DNA of 64,000 nt from Odontesthes bonariensis. Lineage: Eukaryota > Chordata > Actinopteri > Atheriniformes > Atherinopsidae. The DNA lies in contig NC_134507.1 of assembly GCF_027942865.1 (NCBI RefSeq), positions 36,385,711-36,449,710 of the forward strand. Direction: 5' to 3'. Both the position numbers and the translations under genes were made by a program. Positions 31,393-42,761 of the stretch are shown piece by piece (the first letter of the stretch is position 1; every line of letters begins with the position of its first letter). The notes beneath the pieces were generated by a model. That model did not search any database. It saw only the letters and a list, made by a program, of their open reading frames with translations, and was not told where the DNA came from.

Positions 31393-32721
31393 TATGGTGT
31401 TATAATGTACGTCAACATGGTGCCATAACTGTTTACAGCAGTGCTTCAGGGGCCCGTTGCACAAAACTAAGATAAGGGATTAAGCCAGGATACGTTGGCT
31501 ATCCTGGATCAACTTATCCGTGATCCAGTTGCACAAAAGTGGGATGGAAGTGGGATATGTTCAGACCTAAATTACCATGGAGATTTATTCTGTGAAGCTA
31601 GCCTGCTCCAGACCAGGCTAAGTTCCAGGATCTATTTAATCTCATTCCTTATCTCAGTCGGCGGTCGCCACAAATGGAAACCAATATTTATTCCACTGCC
31701 TAGAACATATTTTTAAAACATTTAACTATACCCACTATCATTATTGAAACATTTGTGATCATTAATTGCAATCATCAGATAATTTAGTTTCCCACACACT
31801 ACACATAAAGTACATCACCATATAAATATAAATACACATTAGAGAGTACCATGATGTTCCTTTATTGAACAAGGATGAATCAAAGCAAGTAAACCATCAG
31901 CTCCTTTCAAAACTGAAGTCACACAGTGCTCTACATGACAAAAAGCACAGAATCAAAGCATGCAGTTTGAGACAAACTGTAAAAATGGACTATACAAATA
32001 AAATTGCCTTGCCTATACAGCACAAAAACCTAACAAAAAATCCTCTGCCATTGCAGGCCCAAATTAAATCAACATGCATATTAATTAAACTAATTTAACA
32101 CATATTGGTCTCTGACCAGCCGACCACAGTCGTCATCCGGGAAGATGGCAGGATTGTCCCAGTCTATGAGAGCTGGCACTCTGGGGGCCCTCTCCTTTCT
32201 CAGGCAGGCCACATTGTGAGGCACAGCACAGGCCACAATGATATCACATGCCCTGTCTGGGCTGACTCTCAGGTGGGTCAGACACTGAAAGCGTGCCTTC
32301 AGTAGGCCAAATGTCATTTCGATCCGGGCCCTTGTTCTGGCATGGGCATGGTTGTATGCCAGTTGTGCCTCCAGAGCAGGGGTCTCCAACACGTCGCTCG
32401 CGAGCTCCAGTAGCTCGCCGCCCCTTTCCAAGTAGCTCGCCAAAGGGCCAATGAATCATACATTAATTTGAAAACTTAATTGGTGTCTCGGCAAATCTTG
32501 ATGAGTGAGTGGTGATGTGAGATTCTCACATCACCACTGACCAACGACCGCAAATTGAATTTGCTCCCGGGCGCAGTCTCGTCACTTGTGGTCGTTTTGC
32601 CAGGCTGAAAATCGAAACTTAATCAGGCCAATCAAATCGTGAGGAGCGGGGTCGGGGCCGGGCTACCTAGTGACAACAGAGGTGCTACGTTTCAGTGTGT
32701 AGTTCCAGAGAGAGGTAAACA

Positions 32722-32958
32722 GTGGCTGCGCCCAGCCAACAGGCTTTCGAGTTGGCTTTGGCAGCAACTCTAGAAGATTTAAATATAAAATTTTCTTTGC
32801 GAGACGAACAGATAACTGCACTTCAGTTTTTCTTGAAAAAAAAGGACGTTTTCGGAGCTTTGCTCACCGGGTACGGTAAAAGTTTAATTTACCAGCTTGC
32901 TCTGTTGGTGGGACGACGCTCTGATTGGTTGTTGCGCCATCCTATTGCGTGGCGTTGA
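32722..32958 (+). pseudogene. RecQ-like helicase N-terminal fragment, second copy
   Basis: MAAPSQQAFELALAATLEDL, then FSLRDEQITALQFFLKKKDV, then Walker A GYGKSLIYQLALLVG in the same frame, followed by non-helicase sequence and a stop at residue 78. No motif II or later. Alignment with 30613-30850 shows the same domain start truncated at nearly the same place, suggesting a shared exon boundary or deletion. The surrounding 32600-33010 looks like an insert within the hAT, but I could not fix its ends. Such a short piece cannot be an active helicase. Confidence 0.72.
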
Positions 32959-33083
32959 GTGCAGACGCAACTTGACAGGCAACCGTTTATCCCGCCCACA
33001 CTGCTATCCAGCGTCAATAAAAGCTGTACAGGTCTGGCTGCTAGGCCAGTGAGAAGGAGTTTACGATGGCGACAACATGATCA

Positions 33084-33552
33084 GTGTTGTCGTTCAGTGC
33101 AAAACGGTCATTGTACATTCAGCAAGTGAAAAGCAGAAGATTTCAGCCCTTCCCCTCTATCTCAAAGATGCTGGACAGTCACACAGGTGCAGCCAACGTT
33201 TTAAATGTGTCCCAGTATTGTGACTCTTATCAAGGCTTGGACAGGAGTTTGCTGACAGATTCAGTGACTTTGAGAAACTTGAGCCCTGTGGAGCTTGGTG
33301 GAGCCATATGATTATGAAAATCTTCACCAAGCAGCTCTGAAAATGTCTGCTTTGTTTGGGTCTACATACCTCTGTGAGTCAGCTTTTTCTGACATGAATG
33401 TCCTGAAATCAAAGCTCAGAACGAGACTGACTGATGAACATTTAAATGACTCCATAAGAGTGAACTTAAGTGGATACACTCCAGCATACACCTCTCTTGC
33501 TGACTCCTTGCAGTGTCAGTCATCTCACTGGCTAAAAAAGCTGAACTTCTGA
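33084..33552 (+). pseudogene. hAT transposase C-terminal dimerisation region
   Basis: Two overlapping frames give NLSPVELGG and then ALKMSALFGSTYLCESAFSD and KLRTRLTDEHLNDSIRV, the C-terminal hATC dimerisation domain (L-FGSTY-CE-FS signature) of Charlie-type transposases. A frame change near 33300 and loss of most of the N-terminal part make it inactive. Confidence 0.88.
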
Positions 33553-33561
33553 ACATATTCT

Positions 33562-33680
<119 letters not shown>

Positions 33681-34611
33681 TCACTGCTCAATATTGAACT
33701 AAACTAAATGGTTTTTATTGTGAATGCAATTTTTGTTCTTTATTTTTGTGATGTTTTAATACAGAATGTGAGATGTGGACAGTTACATATTGCAAATGTT
33801 CAGGAAAAGAAGGCTTATTGAGTTTGTTTGTTCAAAATGAGCGATGATAATAAATGTTACAAAACACAAGTAGCTCTCGGCCATTTTTATTTTGTGAAAG
33901 TAGCTCTCAGAGGGAAAAAGGTTGGAGACCCCTGCTCCAGAGGGTCTGCAAATGGAGTGAGCAGAAAAGGCTGGCAGGCGTACCCTCTGTCACCCAGCAA
34001 TACACCCAGGAATTCACCTGTGAATACAAAATGTTACCATCACAACCTCATAAGTAGTGACAGTCTTAACACAGCCATGAAGTTAAAAGTGGTTATCAAT
34101 AGAGGTTCTGTGGCTCACCTTATGATGGGCGCCGATAGATCTCTGAGTTCCGAAACACTCGGGAGTCGTGGACCGAGCCGGGCCACTTTGCCACAACATT
34201 ACTGAACAAATAGTCAGGATTGCAGACCATCTGAAATGATAAGATGTTAAACCAATTAATGCACATCACAGGCAATGTACAGTGTTCATTAATTAACTTT
34301 ATCAAAAGTCATGTTCACCTGTACATTATTATCATGGCCACCTGAGGGGGATCTTATTTTGATGTGTGTGCAGTCCACTGCACCAATGACATTGGGGAAT
34401 CCTGTAATGCGATGCAATGAGTATCTTACTCTGAATGTTAACATTGTAATTGTAACTGTAATTTTAAAAAAAAAATTTCTTACCTGCAATCCTATAAAAC
34501 TCCTCCTACAAATATGTTTTCAAATATGTTAATTAACATTTGATTTGGATTGTAGCCCAATTGTGATAGTTTCAGTGGAGTGGTGAGTGTGTATTTGTGC
34601 ACTACTTACGC

Positions 34612-34767
34612 TTTCAGGCGGTCAGCAATGGTTTGCCACGCTTGCTCCCTTTGTTTTTTAACTGTGGCAGTATTTCCTTTGTTTTATTTTCTCCTTCACC
34701 TCTTCATATGCTTCCATTAATAATTATTGCTCCGCTGGGGAGAAATACGCCGCCCTTGTTGCCATGG
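34612..34767 (-). pseudogene. Harbinger Myb/SANT-like exon, broken
   Basis: Minus: MATRAAYFSPAEQ, stop, LLMEAYEEVKEKIKQRK, then in another frame a KQREQAWQTIADRL-like end, followed by donor GTAAGT at about 34611. It is the accessory DNA-binding protein of the Harbinger element, destroyed by a stop and an indel. Confidence 0.75.
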
Positions 34768-34988
34768 TGAATCAGTGAATCTATGATCGATCGTGGGGTC
34801 TGTTTAAGCAAGCCGTGTGCAGCACTTATCCAGGATCGCTTTCACCTGGCTTAATGAATCCGTGTCTGCTCATCCTGGCTTGGCCTTTGTGCAACCAACT
34901 AAGCCTGGGCGCCGATGTTTTGGATTCCTTGAACCTGGCTAAGTAACTCATCCTGGATGTCTAAATCTTACTTTTGTGCAATGGGCCC

Positions 34989-35536
34989 TCGGTTCGGTTC
35001 CACCTGAACCCAAAACATTTCATCCGGAGCCAAAAGCTTCCATCCAATTTCAATTCAAATTCAAAAATACTTTATTTATCCCAGAGGGACATTAAATGTT
35101 GATGTAACTCAATTAAATCAAGGAGTTATTATAAATGCTGACGGCTGTGGGCAGGAAAGATTTCCTGTAGCGGTCCGTTTTGCATCCAAACTGAAGAAGC
35201 CTTTGACTGAAGAGTCAAAGGGTTAGGGTTAGGGGTACCATCAATCTAAAATTCTAAACAACTAAAGCTGACATATGAGTTTATTATTTAATTTTTTTTA
35301 ACTAGAATTATATTACGGTGGAATTCTGCAGTTAAAGAAAGAGGAAAACCTCCATTTAACCATGAGTTACAGCAGATTAAATCTATAAGTTAGTGTAAAT
35401 ATAAATATATATGGTGAGAAACACCAACTTCATGGTCGCACTGGAGGAAACTCAGGTATTCTGCAGAAGCACAGGAGTTCATCCCCTTCAGATTATGAAT
35501 ATCTGACGTTGAATCCTGTTTTTAAAAGAATCTATA
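34989..35536. other. LINE 3' scrap and unassigned sequence
   Basis: About 35045-35205 reads on minus as a LINE 3' end: a CAAAACGGACCGCTACAGGA block followed by GGGATAAATAAAGTATTTTT, the latter similar to the tail at 48870-48900. The remainder is AT-rich and unrecognised. Confidence 0.5.
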
Positions 35537-36336
35537 GCCCCTTTCACACTGAGACCCGTTACCTTAGCGGGTCCAAATTGCCACTTCGACCCGCGTCGAG
35601 CAATGTGAACGCTTTGCGTATTAGGTGACCCGTGTCACCTGAAGCAGAGTTCAGGGGGCGTTGCCTAGTGGCAGAGCGTCACACGAAACACATAAAATGC
35701 TGGGCGTGTACAATGACGTAGGCCCAAGCCATGCGTCGGAGGTATGGTTAAATACACCTTGAGGACTTGTTTTTGCAATTGTATATGCAGTTCACAGAGA
35801 TGTTATTTTACGGGGTGTGGATGGTCACGACGTGGGATGCTGCCGAAGAACATATGCGGAGAATACAAGAGCACTATAATCTCCAAGTTAAAGAAATCCA
35901 GCGACAATTTGAAGTAGAAGAACGCGAACAGCCAGCCCTTCCAGCAGAGGTCCATCTTTCACCGTCCCCGACATGTGGCAGTAAATAACATCCTCTGCTC
36001 GGAGGCTGAGGAGCTCACGGACCTCCTTGTCTCCCCAGTTGGCCATCTTCAAAAACGTCTCGAACTTGAAGTAAAACAGTAAAACTTGTCCTCACCTGTC
36101 GCTGTTGCTCTGAATCAGCTGTCCATTCTGTCTTTTAAACTCCTCATGTCACGCCCACGTCCGACCCGCGTCAATTGCTTTCACATCAAACTCGGCTCAG
36201 CAAAAAGACTAGGGTCCGACGCGGGTCGAATGGCGAGTCGAGTTGCCACGCCAGCCCGGGTCGTCAGTGTGAAAGGAACAGCGGACACGCTAAATTCACG
36301 AATTAAACGCGGGTTCTTCCTCAGTGTGAAAGGGGC
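35537..36336. mobile_element. 800-bp TIR element (GCCCCTTTCACACTGAG ends)
   Basis: GCCCCTTTCACACTGAG at the left and CTCAGTGTGAAAGGGGC at the right, flanked by TA. Internal CGACCCGCGTCGA motifs recur. A 73-codon frame at 35767-35988 encodes a coiled-coil-like segment (EEHMRRIQEHYNLQVKEIQR) without recognisable family. Non-autonomous; superfamily uncertain. Confidence 0.75.
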
Positions 36337-36744
36337 TAATGAGAAATCCCCACCAGTGAGACGACACTGCCACCAGGAGGTCAGATTGGAACATTACACT
36401 ATTGTTTGGATCCAGCACTGTGTTCTTCAACAACCTTCAGTTTTACAGATCATTACGGAGGTGGAAAAAGTGAACACAAACTACTGAAAAACACTGAAGC
36501 ACAGAAGCAGCGTTCAGTGTGCTTTGGGAGCAGGAACCCCAGAAAGACTTCTGGGGACTGAGGGTATTTTCCTCATTTTTACGTCCCTTCATTCATTTGC
36601 CTTTTTCAAGCACTTGTTATTACTTATTTGAATTGGCTGATGAGACAATTCTTCATGCTGCTTCCTGATTTTGATTAGTTTCAGGTGTAGTCTGAGTAAG
36701 AGGAGAGAATAATGCAAAACAAGAAACTGCAGCACTGATCAGAC

Positions 36745-36860
36745 ACGGCTGGATCTCAACAGAAAACACTCACTGAGAACCAGATCTAACGTGTGACTTC
36801 CACTGTGAGTCAGCTCAGTTAAAAACTGGGTATAACTTCTGAGGTTCGTCTCTGACTGAG
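36745..36860 (-). pseudogene. LINE endonuclease scrap
   Basis: Minus: SYTQFLTELTHSGSHTLDLV, the conserved C-terminal part of an L2-like apurinic endonuclease. Too short to classify further. Confidence 0.6.
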
Positions 36861-38471
36861 GGACTGTCTCTGTCACGCTCACAGCCCCCCGGCTGGCTCG
36901 CCATGTTTTGCCACATATACACAACATGACGGGGTTCATTCGGGGGAGGTGACTTCACTGATGACCATCTGCATACAGGAAGACAGTCCTGCCTAACATT
37001 CAGTCGCTACAGCGACTGTCTTGCATTTCTGGAGGCTACTTCCTGTTCAGCCAGGACCGTAGCGCCAGTCGCTAACACACAAAAGTCACCGCTGATCACA
37101 TCTTTAGACCAAAGTGGGATTTGTCGGTGAGATTCTCCCACTGTGAGCGGCACAAAGCGCTTTCTAAGAAACTCTTAAGGACATAATAGCTGTGGGGACG
37201 TAGTTACCACAAGAACACAATACAACTCCAAGTCTGTGCTGAACATTTTCCACTGAAATGCTCAGGGTACGCCAAACACAGTCAGCTTAAAACTAAAGGG
37301 AACAAAAACAGCCTGAGGCAGGTTTAAATCATCAGCGTTCGAGTTTGTAGATACAATCCAATAAAGTATAAGGGTGTCATGTGCACACTCTGCCACCAGG
37401 TGTTCTGGGTAAGTTGTGTAGCCGTCGGGGCAGAAGAAGAAGAAGAAGAAGAGTTGTGGACTAAAACAATGTGAGCAGCGCGACTGAGAGCATCTGAGAT
37501 TACAGCAGAATGTCTGTTTGGTAAATCTGCTCAGTACCTGATTGTGTGAGTAACTGAGCAGTTGTAGAAGCAACAAACAGATCAGCTCAGTTTTCTCCTG
37601 TTAAACGGTTCAATTCAAAGTACCGTTAGCCTGCTTAGCTGCCTTTTCCCTCAGTGCAGCCATGACGTTTGGACTAAAATGCGTTCACACATCTGATTCC
37701 AACACAACAGACATTTGAAAGAGTTTCACAGCTTGAAGTTGAGCCTTGTGCCCTTTTAGTGTTGGAACAGCCTTAACTTTCAGCTTCAGTCGTGAGCATC
37801 ATACAGCTGTCTGGGAAGTACAGGGAACAACTCCAAACCTTTTTCAGACTGCGTTAAAGATTTCTGGGTCTTTGGGGAAGATGATAAGGGTCAACTTTCC
37901 CTCGTAACGAAACACACATTGTCTTCAAAAATATTTGTGTAGCAAGAACAGGAAAAGAATGAGAAAAGTTAACATCTGACCTTTAATGAAATGCAGAACA
38001 ATGAAATACAGACGAGTGTAAAGCTTGACTTCACATCAAACTGGAATGAAATATTGCTTCTTCAGATGTTTACATAAATACCCACAGCTGGTGCAAAGCT
38101 ACTTTGTGGATCTTAACTTTAAACAAAACAAATATGTTCAGTATAACAGAATAAACATGTTTCTACTTTCAAACAGACTGCATTTTGTTCTGTCCATCAA
38201 CTCACAATTGATGCCATGTTTCTCTTGAATGTCAGGAGATCCGTCCCCAGTTAAAGCAATCCCAACAAATTATAAAGCACTTTCAATGGTTCTTCAAACA
38301 TGTGCTCCCCACAGAACATTCAGAACTAAAGTCCTGACAAGAGAAGGTGGTAATCCACAAAGAAGATTTTTAATCTGAACAAATGCAAGGCTTCTGATTG
38401 GTAGTTCCTGTTGATGCTCTCAGGTGAATGTTTGCTTATCTGCCGTGAAAATTGTTGTTGATTTAAGCCAA
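36861..38471. other. Unassigned sequence, probably 3'UTR of the zinc-finger gene in its right part
   Basis: An (AAG)n run lies at 37432-37452. The last kilobase before 38472 is downstream of the minus-strand zinc-finger stop codon and may be its 3'UTR. Nothing else recognised. Confidence 0.4.
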
Positions 38472-39428
38472 TCATTTCTCTGCAGTGTGAATACGTTGGT
38501 GTCTCTTTAGATGAGATAATTGAGTGAAAGTTGCCCCACACTGACCACAGATGAAAGGTTTCTGTCCTGTGTGAATACGTTGGTGTCTCTTTAGAGTAGA
38601 TAATTCAGTGAAAGCTGCCCCACACTGACCACAGATGTGTGGCTTCTCTCCGGTGTGAATGCGTTGGTGTGCCTTTAGATGAGATAATGTAGTGAAAGCT
38701 GCCCCACACTGACCACAGCTGTATGGCCTCTCTCCTCTGTGAATACGTTGGTGTGCCTTTAGATGAGATAATTGAGTGAAAGCTGCCCCACACTGACCAC
38801 AGCTGAAAGGTTTCTCTCCTGTGTGAATACGTTGGTGTGCCTTTAGATTACCTAATTGAGTGAAAGCTGCCCCACACTGACCACAGCTGAAAGGCTTCTC
38901 TCCTGTGTGAATACGTTGGTGTGTCTTTAGATTACCTAATTGAGTGAAAGCTGCCCCACACTGACCACAGCTGTAAGGCTTCTCTCCTGTGTGACTACAT
39001 TGGTGTGCCTTTAGCCTAAATAATGCAGTGAAAGCTGCCCCACACTGACCACAGATGTATGGCTTCTCTCCTGTGTGAATACGTTGGTGTCTCTTTAGAT
39101 GAGATAATGCAGTGAAAGCTGCCCCACACTGACCACAACTGTATGGCTTCTCTCCTGTGTGAATACGTTGGTGTGCCTTTAGACTAGATAATGCAGTGAA
39201 AGCTGCCCCGCACTGACCACAGCTGAAAGGCTTCTCTCCTGTGTGAATGCGTTGGTGTGTCTTTAGATTACCTAACTGAGTGAAAGCTGCCCCACACTGA
39301 CCACAGCTGTAAGGCTTCTCTCCAGTATGAATTATCTGATGATACCTCAGACGAGATCGTTTGATAACTTTCCCACAGTCCTTACAGCAGTGCCATCTGG
39401 ATCCCTCTTGGGCTCTAATTTTCTGCAA
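38472..39428 (-). CDS. C2H2 zinc-finger protein, final exon with 11 fingers
   Basis: A 318-codon frame with eleven consecutive C2H2 fingers in 28-residue units and canonical TGEKP linkers. The first (CCKDCGKVIKRSRLRYHQIIH) is divergent; the other ten are nearly uniform (CGQCGAAFTxLxxLKxHQRIH), differing mostly at helix positions that contact DNA. This is typical of fish KRAB-less poly-zinc-finger transcription factors. The frame opens right after a splice acceptor (TCATTGCAG) at about 39429, so this is the last exon of a longer gene, and the initial Met is not necessarily a start. One finger has HQCSH for HQRIH, one linker is HRGERP and the last is HTAEK then stop. Upstream exons are not visible; a LINE lies immediately beyond the acceptor. 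Confidence 0.88.
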   Translation of the reverse strand: MQKIRAQEGSRWHCCKDCGKVIKRSRLRYHQIIHTGEKPYSCGQCGAAFTQLGNLKTHQRIHTGEKPFSCGQCGAAFTALSSLKAHQRIHTGEKPYSCGQCGAAFTALSHLKRHQRIHTGEKPYICGQCGAAFTALFRLKAHQCSHTGEKPYSCGQCGAAFTQLGNLKTHQRIHTGEKPFSCGQCGAAFTQLGNLKAHQRIHTGEKPFSCGQCGAAFTQLSHLKAHQRIHRGERPYSCGQCGAAFTTLSHLKAHQRIHTGEKPHICGQCGAAFTELSTLKRHQRIHTGQKPFICGQCGATFTQLSHLKRHQRIHTAEK

Positions 39429-39439
39429 TGACAGAGAGG

Positions 39440-41795
39440 AAGAAGACTTAGATCCTTTTGAAGTTGTATTTTATGATAATCTTCAGACAATCTTAAATCA
39501 CTGCAACTCGAAAAAGGAAATCATCCTACTCGCTGATTTTAATATCAACTGGGACATCAAGTCAGGGAAAAAATTAAACAGCTGATGTATGAGTACAATT
39601 TGACACAAATTATAAAAGGACCGACAAGAATAACTAATACATCAAATACAACAATTGATCTAATATTTACTAATAATCCTGAAAGAATCTCTGAGACTTT
39701 TAATCTATTATCAGGCCTTTCAGATCACAACTTGTGCTCATGGAAAATTAAGAGGAAGCATTTAATGGCATCCACCAGAGGTCACCAGTTCTACTTCATA
39801 CCCAAAAGCCAGCAACAATTCCTGAATGAGGAAATCCAAAATCTAGAATGTCTAATATTCTGGAAAATAACGACATTGACGCTAGCTCAGATGCTTTATT
39901 AAAAAAAGTCAATGATATTATAACGCACTTATTAAAAAAAAGGGGTAAATCTAAGCAACATAGAAATAATCTACCTTAATTGAACAATGAAATTATAAAA
40001 TGAATGAAAAATCGAGATAAAGTCTTAAGGATTACCCGTAAGGTGAAAGCAGATTCTATATTGAGGCCATAAATGGGGCAAATGGCAATTAAAAGCTAAT
40101 ATGGAACAAAATTAATAATATTAAACTACACTAGAAAAAATAGTAACGTTGAGTCGTTGTATCGTTGTAAAATATAAAGTTGAGTCTACAGTCATAAACT
40201 TTGAATGAGGTCTCTGTGACATTGTATGGCTAAGTTATGATGCCTCCAAAATAGGACAGTTTTTGGCTCGTTAAGCGCTTTTCAATGCATTTTCCCATTG
40301 CATTGTGGGTCATTTCAAACTTAACTTAACTATCAGTTTAAAGGAGAAATGCAGATCAGATTTATAACATGAAGCTGTTATAATAGGGCAGCCATCTTGG
40401 CTCTGCCCTCATAAGCAGTGTCAGAACAGTGCAGGCTAACAAGGCGTTGCCCCGGTAACAGGAGCAGGTGCGGCTCGTCTTTGTCACTGACATGTACGCT
40501 CACTATGGCTTCTTAAAATTGCACTATAATTTTGACTGCAGTCGACTATCTCGACCAAACGGTCACTGTTCGAAAAGCAAAAGTCATATCCGAATAATTC
40601 TTGAACCGTCAGCGCCCCAAGAGACGGCATAAGCCAGCGGTGTAATTTTAGTTCGGCTACTATGTGTGGCTCGTTTTTTATGGCAGTTTTAAAATCATTT
40701 TCACCTGAATTTTCTGATTTTAGGCCTTTATAATGGGTGGAATATCAGCTGGAGGGCCGACTCTCTGGGCTCAGAGGCAATTTGTGATAAAAATGCCGTT
40801 TTGAAGTAAAATTTGTCCAGATCGGGCAGATATTTTGGACATGAGAGACATTTGTTTGAGGAATTGGTGCAGTATTACATTCAGAGTGAGAAACATAGTG
40901 GGAGAGACACCTCAGCTGAGATGTAGTCTTCCTAAAACTTAAACCGCCGTTGTGTCAAAGCTGTATAATATATATACAAACCCTTTGATTCAGTTAAATC
41001 CGAGAGTCTCCTGTCACATATAAACTTTGAATGAGGTCTGTGTTATGCTTTATGGCTGAGTTATAAGGCCTCTAAAATAGGCCATAGTACTTCATAAGTG
41101 CTTTTCAATGCATTTTCCCCATTCACAATTTTCCGACTTTTTCCCATTTTGTCGGAATTCCTTTAGACAAATGAGAGCCAAACATAATAGCATACCATTC
41201 CCGATCGATAAGCACGCAGGCCGGTCGGACCATCGCTGCTAGACTAGTAGCACGCCGAACTTTAGGGCGGAAACGGGAGAATAAAAAGTCTGGCAACAGA
41301 TTAAATATGTCTAATGCCTTCGGCTGGCGCCCATAATTATTTATCTCCCCATCTTAGTGGTCTACAGCTCCATGTAAACTATGAGCTAACTGAACAACCT
41401 GGAGATTACTGTGAGTTATCAATAGATTTTTCAGTTGAGGAACTTGCGAAGCCCTTTAAATGCTCACATATTTCATCTCTAAAAAGGCCAGAGATTCATT
41501 TGGTCTTACTAGTGACCTTTTAAAGACCAATAAACAGGCTCTTGCTGACCCAGCTGCACATCTTGGAAATGTGTCCATAAAACAAGGAACGGTACTATCG
41601 ACGTCTTTAAGGCCGACAAAATCTATCGACCCATAAGTATTTTACCTGGAATTTCCAAAGTAGCGGAGAAATAGGTTACCACAGAACCGATTGAACACTG
41701 AAATAATGGCCATGCCACTCTTCATCCAATGCAGTTTGGATTTAGGAAATTCCATTCAGCAGAGACAGCAACTTGTTATTTCCTAGAAAACTTAA
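39440..41795 (+). pseudogene. LINE endonuclease-reverse transcriptase, 5' part, broken
   Basis: Plus-strand frames give LADFNINWDIKSGKK, KGPTRITNTSNTTIDLIFTN and LSGLSDHNLCSW (endonuclease, 39440-39900). After a foreign block at about 40128-41280 the RT starts: YRPISILPGISKVAEK-like, then HPMQFGFRKFHSAETATCYF-like sequence to 41795. Stops and frame changes are frequent. The RT stops abruptly where the Rex1-like LINE begins. A matching C-terminal piece reappears at 54152-54578. Probably a jockey-superfamily fish LINE; the exact clade is uncertain. Confidence 0.78.
40128..41280. repeat. Block with long direct repeats interrupting the LINE
   Basis: Two direct copies of a ~110-bp unit (40197-40310 and 41028-41125) share ACTTTGAATGAGGTCT, a TATGGCT(A/G)AGTTAT block and GCTTTTCAATGCATTTTCCC. 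No protein is recognised between them. Its absence from the LINE reading suggests an insertion, but its ends are not defined. Confidence 0.5.
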
Positions 41796-42069
41796 AGAAG
41801 CCCAGGAAGAAGGAGGCCTTCAGGGCAGGAGACAAGGCCCAGATGAGGAGCATCCAGCACGACCTGAGGGACAAACTGCGGCAGTGCAAGGACTTCTACA
41901 GGAGGAAGCTGGAGGCCAAGCTCCAGCAGAACAACACCAGAGATGTGTGGTCGGGGATGAAAGACATAACCGGCTTGAAGGTGAAAGGCAGACAGACTGT
42001 GGGCACCCTGGAGAGGGCTAACGAGCTGAACACCTTCTTCAACAGGTTCAGCTCCCCACCCTCAAGCCT

Positions 42070-42761
42070 GATTCTTACTCGGCGCAACCGCGCAACTGTT
42101 CTGGCTCGAGAACCATTAATGACGTCATCGAAAGCGCCAGCCCCTTCACAGTTCCTTCAGCTTATAAGCGCAGTTTGCGCCGAGTATGCGTTACAGTTCT
42201 CTCCAGACCAGCGGGCGTCACTGTTGAGGAAACAAGCTGAAGAACCGGACGAAGAAAAGCATACACAATGCCACCTGTGGTGTCACGTCAGCAGAGGCTG
42301 GCACATCTGATGGAATGAATTTACTCTGGGTGTAGAACTGTATATGTATCTCAGAGCTAAGCGGCTGCGGCAAAAACAAAATGTGCACGGATGCATTTCC
42401 ATGTTTTCTTCACATCCACCACCGACTGCCCCAGATGCCTGCCAAATTCCCCCCAGGAATTCGACACTGCCGTGTTGTCCCAGTGTAACTTCATAGACGT
42501 GTCGTACAGATGTTTGTAGAGGCGCACCCTCTCGGTCACCGCGGTCTCTGCAGTGTTCATGTTTCCTTTCTCTTGGTCAGCTGTTTCCGGTTGAGCTCGC
42601 GCGAAGTCAGAAAAAAAGTTGTGTGCACGACCTTGCGACGCGCGAGGATTTTTTAGCTTGTGACGGGGGGCGTGGCGGAATTTTGGGTCACGTGACCGTT
42701 TGCGCCATTTGCAACCAGCTAGTAAGAATGGGTCAAAGCGAGGTTGCGCCGAGTTAGAATC
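42070..42761. mobile_element. TIR element carrying a MADF/Myb-like exon, inserted in the LINE
   Basis: Ends GATTCTTACTCGGCGCAACC and, inverted at right, GATTCTAACTCGGCGCAACC. Flanks AAGCCT and AAGCTT may be a 6-bp duplication with one change. LINE homology breaks at 42069 and resumes at 42762. Confidence 0.8.
42357..42560 (-). CDS. MADF/Myb-SANT-like domain exon
   Basis: Minus frame from MNTAETAVTERVRLYKHLYD, followed by NTAVSNSWGEFGRHLGQSV and DVKKTWKCIRAHFV. This matches the MADF fold (LYD..., WxEIxxxLG, V--KW--IR-R) found in Adf-1-like factors and in accessory proteins of PIF/Harbinger transposons. The frame continues a few alanines past the domain and stops. No DDE transposase is present, so this is probably the accessory gene of a non-autonomous copy. 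It may have been the only gene kept because its product still binds the termini (inference). Confidence 0.65.
   Translation of the reverse strand: MNTAETAVTERVRLYKHLYDTSMKLHWDNTAVSNSWGEFGRHLGQSVVDVKKTWKCIRAHFVFAAAA

Noticed and set aside
41773-42021. 82-codon frame overlapping the LINE
   Set aside because: Out-of-frame shadow of the Rex1-like ORF, which shows clear homology in the other frame.
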